Source of the DNA: Nematostella vectensis
Taxonomy: Eukaryota; Cnidaria; Anthozoa; Actiniaria; Edwardsiidae
NCBI RefSeq assembly: GCF_932526225.1
Contig: NC_064046.1
Location: 186,001-250,000, forward strand
Length of the DNA: 64,000 bases
Reading direction: 5' to 3'
Part shown: piece after piece, positions 54,301 to 64,000 of the stretch
How the letters are laid out: each line of letters begins with the position of its first letter
How positions within the stretch are numbered: the first letter of the stretch is position 1
Position numbers and translations under genes: made by a program
The notes under the pieces: generated by a model
Told to the model about the DNA's origin: nothing
The model's database searches: none
What the model saw: the letters and a program-made list of their open reading frames with translations, nothing else

Positions 54301-57300
54301 GGACCGGAAGATATAAGACTTGGATTGACTAGCACAGATAAGGGGGGATTGGGTAACCAGAAGATATAAGACTTGGATTGACTAGCACAGATAAGGGGGG
54401 ATTGGGTGGACCAGAAGATATAAGACTTGGATTGACTAGCACAGATAAGGGGGGATTGGGTGGACCGGAAGATATAAGACTTGGATTGACTAGCACAGAT
54501 AAGGGGGGATTGGGTGGACCGGAAGATATAAGACTTGGATTGACTAGCACAGATAAGGGGGGATTGGGTAACCAGAAGATATAAGACTTGGATTGACTAG
54601 CACAGATAAGGGGGGATTGGGTGGACCGGAAGATATAAGACTTGGATTGACTAGCACAGATAAGGGGGGATTGGGTGGATCCAGAAGATATAAGACTTGG
54701 ATTGACTAGCACAGATAAGGGGGGATTGGGTGGACCGCAAGATATAAGACTTGGATTGACTAGCACAGATAAGGGGGGATCAGTGGACCAGAAGATATAA
54801 GACTTGGATTGACTAGCACAGATAAGGGGGGATTGGGTGGACCGGAAGATATAAGACTTGGATTGACTAGCACAGATAAGGGGTGATTGGGTGGACCAGA
54901 AGATATAAGACTTGGATTGACTAGCACAGATAAGGGGGGATTGGGTGAACCAGAAGATATAAGACTTGGATTGACTAGCACAGATAAGGGGGGATTGGGT
55001 GGACCGGAAGATATAAGACTTGGATTGACTAGCACAGATAAGGGGGGATTGGCTAACCAGAAGATATAAGACTTGGATTGACTAGCACAGATAAGGGGGG
55101 ATTGGGTGGACCAGAAGATATAAGACTTGGATTGACTAGCACAGATAAGGGGGGATTGGGTGGACCGGAAGATATAAGACTTGGATTGACTAGCACAGAT
55201 AAGGGGGGATTGGGTGGACCGGAAGATATAAGACTTGGATTGACTAGCACAGATAAGGGGGGATTGGGTGGACCGGAAGATATAAGACTTGGATTGACTA
55301 GCACAGATAAGGGGGGATTAGGTGGACCAGAAGATATATGTCTTGGATTGACTAGCACAGATAAGGGGGGATTGGGTGGACCGGAAGATATAAGACTTGG
55401 ATTGACTAGCACAGATAAGGGGGGATTGGGTGGACCGGAAGATATAAGACTTGGATTGACTAGCACAGATAAGGGGGGATTGGGTGGACCGGAAGATATA
55501 AGACTTGGATTGACTAGCACAGATAAGGGGGGATTGGCTAACCAGAAGATATAAGACTTGGATTGACTAGCACAGATAAGGGGGGATTGGGTGGACCAGA
55601 AGATATAAGACTTGGATTGACTAGCACAGATAAGGGGGGATTGGGTGGACCGGAAGATATAAGACTTGGATTGACTAGCACAGATAAGGGGGGATTGGGT
55701 GGACCAGAAGATATAAGACTTGGATTGACTAGCACAGATAAGGGGGGATTGGGTGGACCGGAAGATATAAGACTTGGATTGACTAGCACAGATAAGGGGG
55801 GATTGGGTGGACCGGAAGATATAAGACTTGGATTGACTAGCACAGATAAGGGGGGATTGGGTGGACCGGAAGATATAAGACTTGGATTGACTAGCACAGA
55901 TAAGGGGTGATTGGGTGGACCAGAAGATATAAGACTTGGATTGACTAGCACAGATAAGGGGGGATTGGGTGAACCAGAAGATATAAGACTTGGATTGACT
56001 AGCACAGATAAGGGGGGATTGGGTGGACCGGAAGATATAAGACTTGGATTGACTAGCACAGATAAGGGGGGATTGGCTAACCAGAAGATATAAGACTTGG
56101 ATTGACTAGCACAGATAAGGGGGGATTGGGTGGACCAGAAGATATAAGACTTGGATTGACTAGCACAGATAAGGGGGGATTGGGTGGACCGGAAGATATA
56201 AGACTTGGATTGACTAGCACAGATAAGGGGGGATTGGGTGGACCGGAAGATATAAGACTTGGATTGACTAGCACAGATAAGGGGGGATTGGGTGGACCGG
56301 AAGATATAAGACTTGGATTGACTAGCACAGATAAGGGGGGATTAGGTGGACCAGAAGATATATGTCTTGGATTGACTAGCACAGATAAGGGGGGATTGGG
56401 TGGACCGGAAGATATAAGACTTGGATTGACTAGCACAGATAAGGGGGGATTGGGTGGACCGGAAGATATAAGACTTGGATTGACTAGCACAGATAAGGGG
56501 GGATTGGGTGGACCGGAAGATATAAGACTTGGATTGACTAGCACAGATAAGGGGGGATTGGCTAACCAGAAGATATAAGACTTGGATTGACTAGCACAGA
56601 TAAGGGGGGATTGGGTGGACCAGAAGATATAAGACTTGGATTGACTAGCACAGATAAGGGGGGATTGGGTGGACCGGAAGATATAAGACTTGGATTGACT
56701 AGCACAGATAAGGGGGGATTGGGTGGACCAGAAGATATAAGACTTGGATTGACTAGCACAGATAAGGGGGGATTGGGTGGACCGGAAGATATAAGACTTG
56801 GATTGACTAGCACAGATAAGGGGGGATTGGGTGGACCGGAAGATATAAGACTTGGATTGACTAGCACAGATAAGGGGGGATTGGGTGGACCGGAAGATAT
56901 AAGACTTGGATTGACTAGCACAGATAAGGGGGGATTAGGTGGACCAGAAGATATATGTCTTGGATTGACTAGCACAGATAAGGGGGGATTGGGTGGACCG
57001 GAAGATATAAGACTTGGATTGACTAGCACAGATAAGGGGGGATTAGGTGGACCAGAAGATATAAGACTTGGATTGACTAGCACAGATAAGGGGGGATTGG
57101 GTAACCAGAAGATATAAGACTTGGATTGACTAGCACAGATAAGGGGGGATTGGGTAACCAGAAGATATAAGACTTGGATTGACTAGCACAGATAAGGGGG
57201 GATTGGGTGGACCGGAAGATATAAGACTTGGATTGACTAGCACAGATAAGGGGGGATTGGGTGGACCGGGGGATATAAGACTTGGATTGACTAGCACAGA

Positions 57301-60300
57301 TAAGGGGGGATTGGGTAACCAGAAGATATAAGACTTGGATTGACTAGCACAGATAAGGGGGGATTGGGTAACCAGAAGATATAAGACTTGGATTGACTAG
57401 CACAGATAAGGGGGGATTGGGTGGACCAGAAGATATAAGACTTGGATTGACTAGCACAGATAAGGAGGGATTGGGTGGACCAGAAGATATAAGACTTGGA
57501 TTGACTAGCACAGATAAGGGGGGATTGGGTAACCAGAAGATATAAGACTTGGATTGACTAGCACAGATAAGGGGGGATTGGGTAACCAGAAGATATAAGA
57601 CTTGGATTGACTAGCACAGATAAGGGGGGATTGGGTAACCAGAAGATATAAGACTTGGATTGACTAGCACAGATAAGGGGGGATTGGGTAACCAGAAGAT
57701 ATAAGACTTGGATTGACTAGCACAGATAAGGGGGGATCAGTGGACCAGAAGATGTAAGACTTGGATTGACTAGCACAGATAAGGGGGGATTGGGTGGACC
57801 AGAAGATATAAGACTTGGATTGACTAGCACAGATAAGGGGGGATTGGGTGGACTGGAAGATATAAGACTTGGATTGACTAGCACAGATAAGGGGGGATTG
57901 GGTAACCAGAAGATATAAGACTTGGATTGACTAGCACAGATAAGGGGGGATTGGGTGGATCAGAAGATATAAGACTTGGATTGACTAGCACAGATAAGGG
58001 GGGATTGGGTAACCAGAAGATATAAGACTTGGATTGACTAGCACAGATAAGGGGGGATTGGGTGGACCAGAAGATATAAGACTTGGATTGACTAGCACAG
58101 ATAAGGGGGGATTGGGTAACCAGAAGATATAAGACTTGGATTGACTAGCACAGATAAGGGGGGATTGGGTAACCAGAAGATATAAGACTTGAATTGACTA
58201 GCACAGATAAGGAGGGATTGGGTGGACTGGAAGATATAAGACTTGGATTGACTAGCACAGATAAGGGGGGATTGGGTAACCAGAAGATATAAGACTTGGA
58301 TTGACTAGCACAGATAAGGGGGGATTGGGTAACCAGAAGATATAAGACTTGAATTGACTAGCACAGATAAGGGGGGATTGGGTGGATCCAGAAGATATAA
58401 GACTTGGATTGACTAGCACAGATAAGGGGGGATTGGGTAACCAGAAGATATAAGACTTGGATTAACTAGCACAGATAAGGGGGGATTGGGTAACCAGAAG
58501 ATATAAGACTTGAATTGACTAGCACAGATAAGGGGGGATTTGATGGACCAGAAGATATAAGACTTGGATTGACTAGCACAGATAAGGGGGGATTGGGTGG
58601 ACCGGAAGATATAAGACTTGAATTGACTAGCACAGATAAGGGGGGATTGGGTGGATCAGAAGATATAAGACTTGGATTGACTAGCACAGATAAGGGGGAA
58701 AGATATAAGACTTGGATTGACTAGCACAGATAAGGGGGGATTGGGTGGACCGGAAGATATATGTCTTGGATTGACTAGCACAGATAAGGGGGGATTGGGT
58801 GGACCGGAAGATATAAGACTTGGATTGACTAGCACAGATAAGGGGGATCAGTGGACCAGAAGATGTAAGACTTGGATTGACTAGCACAGATAAGGGGGAT
58901 TTGATGGACCGGAAAATATGTCTTGGATTGACTAGCACAGATAAGGGGGGATTGGGTAACCAGAAGATATAAGACTTGGATTGACTAGCACAGATAAGGG
59001 GGGATTGGGTGGACCGGAAGATATAAGACTTGGATTGACTAGCACAGATAAGGGGGGATCAGTGGACCAGAAGATATAAGACTTGGATTGACTAGCACGG
59101 ATAAGGGGGGATTGGGTGGACCGGAAGATATAAGACTTGGATTGACTAGCACAGATAAGGGGGGATTGGGTAACCAGAAGATATAAGACTTGGATTGACT
59201 AGCACAGATAAGGGGGAAAGATATAAGACTTGGATTGACTAGCACAGATAAGGGGGGATCGGGTGGACCGGAAGATATAAGACTTGGATTGACTAGCACG
59301 GATAAGGGGGGATTGGGTGGACCGGAAGATATAAGACTTGGATTGACTAGCACCGATAAGGGGGGATTGGGTGGACCAGAAGATATAAGACTTGGATTGA
59401 CTAGCACAGATAAGGGGGGATTGGGTAACCAGAAGATATAAGACTTGGATTGACTAGCACAGATAAGGGGGGATTGGGTGGACCAGAAGATGTAAGACTT
59501 GGATTGACTAGCACAGATAAGGGGGGATTGGGTAACCAGAAGATATAAGACTTGGATTGACTAGCACAGATAAGGGGGGATTGGGTGGACCGGAAGATAT
59601 ATGACTTTGATTGACTAGCACAGATAAGGGGGGATTGGGTGGACCGGAAGATATAAGACTTGGATTGACTAGCACGGATAAGGGGGGATTGGGTGGACCG
59701 GAAGATATAAGACTTGGATTGACTAGCACAGATAAGGGGGGATTGGGTAACCAGAAGATATAAGACTTGGATTGACTAGCACAGATAAGGGGGGATTGGG
59801 TAACCAGAAGATATAAGACTTGGATTGACTAGCACAGATAAGGGGGGATTGGGTGGACCGGAAGATATAAGACTTGGATTGACTAGCACAGATAAGGGGG
59901 GATTGGGTAACCAGAAGATATAAGACTTGGATTGACTAGCACAGATAAGGGGGGATTTGATGGACCAGAAGATATAAGACTTGGATTGACTAGCACAGAT
60001 AAGGGGGGATTGGGTGGACCAGAAGATATAAGACTTGGATTGACTAGCACAGATAAGGGGGGATTTGATGGACCAGAAGATATAAGACTTGGATTGACTA
60101 GCACAGATAAGGGGGGATTTGATGGACCAGAAGATATAAGACTTGGATTGACTAGCACAGATAAGGGGGGATTGGGTGGACCGGAAGATATAAGACTTGG
60201 ATTGACTAGCACAGATAAGGGGGGATTGGGTGGACCGGAAGATATAAGACTTGGATTGACTAGCACAGATAAGGAGGGATTGGGTGGACCGGAAGATATA

Positions 60301-62498
60301 AGACTTGGATTGACTAGCACAGATAAGGGGGGATTGGGTAACCAGAAGATATAAGACTTGGATTGACTAGCACAGATAAGGGGGGATTGGGTAACCAGAA
60401 GATATAAGACTTGGATTGACTAGCACAGATAAGGAGGGATTGGGTGGACCGGAAGATATAAGACTTGGATTGACTAGCACAGATAAGGGGGGATTGGGTG
60501 GATCAGAAGATATAAGACTTGGATTGACTAGCACAGATAAGGGGGGATTGGGTGGACCGGAAGATATAAGACTTGGATTGACTAGCACAGATAAGGGGGG
60601 ATTGGGTAACCAGAAGATATAAGACTTGGATTGACTAGCACAGATAAGGGGGGATTGGGTGGACCGGAAGATATAAGACTTGGATTGACTAGCACAGATA
60701 AGGGGGGATTGGGTGGACCGGAAGATATAAGACTTGGATTGACTAGCACAGATAAGGGGGGATTGGGTAACCAGAAGATATAAGACTTGGATTGACTAGC
60801 ACAGATAAGGGGGGATTGGGTGGACCGGAAGATATATGTCTTGGATTGACTAGCACAGATAAGGAGGGATTGGGTAACCAGAAGATGTAAGACTTGGATT
60901 GACTAGCACAGATAAGGGGGGATTGGGTGGACCGGAAGATATAAGACTTGGATTGACTAGCACAGATAAGGGGGGATTGGGTGGATCCAGAAGATATAAG
61001 ACTTGGATTGACTAGCACAGATAAGGGGGGATTGGGTGGACCGGAAGATATAAGACTTGGATTGACTAGCACAGATAAGGGGGGATTGGGTAACCAGAAG
61101 ATGTAAGACTTGGATTGACTAGCACAGATAAGGGGGGATTGGGTGGACCGGAAGATATAAGACTTGGATTGACTAGCACAGATAAGGGGGGATTGGGTAA
61201 CCAGAAGACATAAGACTTGGATTGACTAGCACAGATAAGGGGGGATTTGATGGACCGGAAAATATGTCTTGGATTGACTAGCACAGATAAGGGGGGATTG
61301 GGTAACCAGAAGATGTAAGACTTGGATTGACTAGCACAGATAAGGGGGGATTGGGTAACCAGAAGATATAAGACTTGGATTGACTAGCACAGATAAGGGG
61401 GGATTGGGTAACCAGAAGATGTAAGACTTGGATTGACTAGCACAGATAAGGGGGGATTGGGTAACCAGAAGATATAAGACTTGGATTGACTAGCACAGAT
61501 AAGGGGGGATTGGGTGGACCGGAAGATATAAGACTTGGATTGACTAGCACGGATAAGGGGGGATCAGTGGACCGGAAGATATAAGACTTGGATTGACTAG
61601 CACGGATAAGGGGGGATTGGGTAACCAGAAGATATAAGACTTGGATTGACTAGCACAGATAAGGGGGGATTGGGTGGACCGGAAGATATAAGACTTGGAT
61701 TGACTAGCACAGATAAGGGGGGATTGGGTGGACCGGAAGATATAAGACTTGAATTGACTAGCACAGATAAGGGGGGATTGGGTGGATCCAGAAGATATAA
61801 GACTTGGATTTGACATAGGCAGGGAAGAAAGGGTTGGGCTGGACCAAGAAATACAAGTCCAGGATTGACTCAGAACTCTCAGGCATCTGACTCTTCTGTG
61901 TATGGCTTGAATTTGACACTCAAAGTCTCAAGTGATTGCTTAAAGTCAACATTGATATTCCTCCAGATAATTTGGGTATTCCCATGCATAGCCTGCACCC
62001 CGGAAAAGGGGTCTTTTCCTGTTAATAAGAAATATGATATCTACTATGTGTGTGTTCCTCAACTCCCCCTCCCCCAAGTGCTTGGTATGTCCTTACCGTT
62101 GATAGCAGCTATAGTAGGTAAAGGAAATGTCAGCAGTTTCATCAGGAGGCGATGATGTTCAGGTACAACTTTGTTGTCCTCCACAGATTCGGACAACAAT
62201 CTCTCGATAACGAACCCATTCGAGAAATACTTCCCAGAACCCACGGTTATAAGAAACTTGACTCGTTGATTGCTTAGAGAAAAATAAGTTTTGTATCAAA
62301 ATCTATGAACATCTGAAGGGGCAATAAGTTGATCGAGACATCAAAGCCCTTCTTCGCTCACCTTATAATCTCGTCTAGAACTTCATTTAGTCTGTTAACT
62401 GACTCAATAGTGAATCTATTCTCTCCATTATTCATTCGTAAAATAGCATAGTCTTCCACAAATTCAGCAAAAATACGAGATCTCATATCATCCTCCAT
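51338..62498 (-). CDS. Enoyl-CoA hydratase/isomerase family protein (delta-isomerase-like, probably peroxisomal)
   Basis: Crotonase-fold enzyme closest, from memory of family motifs, to short single-domain enoyl-CoA delta-isomerases as known in plants. Exons (5' to 3') 62362-62498, 62097-62272, 52118-52253, 51338-51602; phases close to 237 aa, a normal full length. Seen: ITVGSGKYFSNGFVIERLL (first oxyanion-hole strand), LPTIAAINGHAYAGGALLAL then AHDYRIM (second oxyanion-hole Gly region), CLPEIRLRLFF with Glu at the place used by isomerases, AKMPSPRVALDSIIMGKKFT and AEQAFEVGLVEG. The C-terminus is SFTAKL; AKL fits a type 1 peroxisomal targeting signal. An alternative in-frame ATG at 62546 adds 16 residues. 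Intron 2 is about 9.8 kb and is almost wholly a minisatellite. Role in unsaturated fatty acid beta-oxidation is inferred from family. Confidence 0.88.
52262..61880. repeat. Giant 53/54-bp minisatellite in the isomerase intron 2
   Basis: About 175 units. Unit parts: GATTGACTAGCACAGATAAG, GGGGGATTGGGTGGACCGGA, AGATATAAGACTTG. Main unit 54 bp; a common variant with GGGTAACCAG is 53 bp; short variants lacking the GATTGGGTGGACC part are about 37-38 bp. A 1024-bp block (19 units: seventeen 54-mers and two 53-mers) is repeated nearly exactly, e.g. 55053-55537 against 56077-56561. Rare variants (TTTGATGGACCGGAAAATAT) recur at about 53515, 58900 and 61240. Edge units are degenerate (52270-52330, 61810-61880). 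ORFs on both strands here are artefacts of the 54-bp period. Confidence 0.98.
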
Positions 62499-62586
62499 CT
62501 TTCTATTACTTGTGTCATATTTGACTGGCTCCCTGTGTTGACCCAAGAAGTCGACCGCTGCCCAAAATACTTCTCTCCAGTTTTAT

Positions 62587-62609
62587 TAGGGAGTTTTCTT
62601 TCACACCAA

Positions 62610-62643
<34 letters not shown>

Positions 62644-63035
62644 GGGGGAAGGGGAGTTTTTAACCCCCCCTCAATTAACAAAAAAGTCTTTATATCTGGA
62701 AATTGAAGTTGCCTTCCTTGACCAAGTTGATGATACAGTCCAGTTTATCATTATTTCAACTTTTGTTAGGCCCTTATATTTTCATTTTTTTTATTTTTGC
62801 ATGTAAAATCGTAGGGTTGCGTTTTTTCAAAATCACTTCACCCACCCCCCCCCCCCCCCACCCCACCCCCAATGTGAAGGAGTATACATTTGGGTTTTTT
62901 GGATTTGCAGGCTCCGCCACTTTTTAGGAGCCCCCCCCCCCCCTTTTGGTGGTTAAAAATTTTCGGAGCCGCACTTCAATATCTAACCCCCCCCCCCACC
63001 CCCCCCCTCGGTGTATTTAATGAACACTCCCTTAC
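62587..63035. mobile_element. Diverged G-rich element (GGGAG..TT termini)
   Basis: Starts TAGGGAGTTTTCTTTCACAC then a long G-run; ends with C-runs then TTAATGAACACTCCCTTA, whose inverse TAAGGGAGTGTTCATTAA resembles the left end and the termini of the element at 50507. Interior C-runs and G-runs with TTTTGGGG-like strings. Directly upstream of the isomerase first exon. Confidence 0.5.
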
Positions 63036-63139
63036 TGGCTTGTTCGCTTCCTTTTTTCCTTTTTTTCTCATTATATAGTTCTCACATCCTCACCCATTTC
63101 CCAAGCATTTATTTCTAGATTGATGGTTTCGCGCGTTTA

Positions 63140-63775
63140 CTTGATGATGACATCATAGAACACTCAACACGACAAGACCAGTGACAGTGCCGAGGTGTGA
63201 GGTGGTTACATACATGTACTCTCGTGTCATAGGAGGCGGAGAAAAGGAGCCGTCCAGACACGACAAGACCAGTGACAGTGCCGAGGTGTGAGGTGGTTAC
63301 ATACATGTACTGTGGTGTCATAGGAGACGGAGAAAAGGAGCCGTCCAGACACGACAAGACCAGTGACAGTGCCGAGGTGTGAGGTGGTTACATACATGTA
63401 CTGTGGTGTCATAGGAGGCGGAGAAAAGGGTCCGTCCAGACATGACGAGACCAGTGACAGTGCCGAAGTGTGAGGTGGTTACATACATGTACTGTGGTGT
63501 CATAGGAGGCGGAGAAAAGGAGCCGTCCAGACACGACAAGACCAGTGACAGTGCCTAAGTGTGAGGTGGTTACATACATGTACTGTGGTGTCATAGGAGG
63601 CGGAGAAAAGGAGCCGTCCAGACATGACGAGACCAGTGACAGTGCCGAAGTGTGATGTGGTTACATACCTGTACTATGGTGTCATAGGAGGCGGAGAAAA
63701 GGAGCCGTCCAGACACGACGAGACCAGTGACAGTGCCGAGGTGGTTACACGTATAACTTCCTAATAAAAGATTAT
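63140..63775 (-). repeat. 91-bp tandem array of a WD40-like exon piece plus donor
   Basis: Roughly 6.5 units of 91 bp. On the minus strand each encodes GTVTGLVVSGRLLFSASYDT then T(V/I)V(H/Q), a typical WD40 strand pattern (GxVxxL..S.dg.LLFSaSyDtTVxVW), followed by GTATGTAACC. The unit nearest 63680 reads GTACAG|GTATGT, a good splice donor; the others have GTACAT|GTATGT. As 91 is not divisible by three the repeats are out of frame with each other, so they cannot encode a propeller. Probably one real WD40 exon, belonging to a gene extending beyond 64000, with tandem copies in its downstream intron. Gene identity cannot be assigned. Confidence 0.7.
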
Positions 63776-64000
63776 TGTTATTTTGAAATTGCTTCAGATA
63801 GGTCGCCTTTCCTATTTTGAATAAAAGATCAAAGGTAAGGGATTTTAAAAACAACCTACAGTACCGCTCACGAACATAGGGACACTGTTCGCGAAACTTT
63901 CGCGAACAACGTTCGCGAAATTCGCGAACATATAGCCTGTTCGCGAACAGATGCAAAATAAACGGTTTGACAAACGGTAACGTGTGACTCAGGGCTTAAA
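63776..64000. other. Window end; short GTTCGCGAAC-type palindromes
   Basis: Repeated TTCGCGAA cores (TGTTCGCGAAACTTTCGCGAAC, split over about 63888-63950) make a small hairpin cluster. Likely a tiny palindromic element. No exon is supported. Confidence 0.4.

Noticed and set aside
52361-61816. Dozens of ORFs of 60-176 codons on both strands
   Set aside because: All are translations of the 54-bp minisatellite; both strands stay open together and stop at each 53-bp unit, as expected for non-coding repeats.
52262-61880. CRISPR-like array
   Set aside because: Units are contiguous without unique spacers and lie in a eukaryotic intron; it is a minisatellite.

Overview
The window is eukaryotic: genes are split by introns with GT..AG junctions, there are no bacterial-style operons, and introns are packed with minisatellites and small DNA transposons. 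Gene content (bilaterian-like intron-rich genes, a solitary histone H2B, 7TM receptors, short secreted prepropeptides, Penelope-like and LINE fragments, many TTAA- and TA-flanked MITEs) suggests an early-branching metazoan, most plausibly an anthozoan cnidarian such as a sea anemone. The species call is inference; I could run no search.

Layout. 1-9.6 kb: two small secreted-peptide genes (379-603 and 5762-8021), a weakly supported Bcl-2-like ORF (about 5048-5570), a TTAA-flanked MITE and three minisatellites. 9.67-10.05 kb: a lone, variant histone H2B on the minus strand. 12.68-27.62 kb, minus strand: a complete 20-exon gene for PP4 regulatory subunit 1 (PPP4R1), whose phases close to 1091 aa. 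28.17-37.55 kb, plus strand: a seven-exon 15-hydroxyprostaglandin-dehydrogenase-like SDR (245 aa). 38.84-39.82 kb: an intronless rhodopsin-class GPCR. 40.75-48.52 kb, minus strand: a second seven-exon HPGD-like SDR (266 aa), with a second intronless GPCR (42.60-43.68 kb) nested in its intron 4 on the opposite strand. 49.36-50.47 kb: a 5'-truncated LINE. 51.34-62.50 kb, minus strand: a four-exon enoyl-CoA hydratase/isomerase (237 aa, C-terminal AKL) whose intron 2 holds a roughly 9.5 kb, 53/54-bp minisatellite. 63.1-64 kb: a 91-bp array made from a WD40-like exon piece.

The two SDR genes and two GPCR genes look like a local duplication of an SDR+GPCR cassette with one SDR inverted. PPP4R1 and the first SDR are divergent, with start codons about 550 bp apart.

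The most unusual pattern is that many tandem arrays are not random intronic satellite. They are amplified copies of splice junctions: intron end plus the first or last bases of the neighbouring exon. This is clear at SDR-1 exons 3, 6 and 7, SDR-2 exon 7, PPP4R1 exon 13 (donor side) and the WD40-like exon, and is suggested at the isomerase exon 3. At SDR-1 exon 7 a 1465-bp TA-flanked transposon sits in one repeat while the neighbouring repeat preserves the empty site.

Many long ORFs here (14.5-15.4 kb and 52-62 kb) are artefacts of repeat units whose length is a multiple of three, and should not be annotated as proteins.
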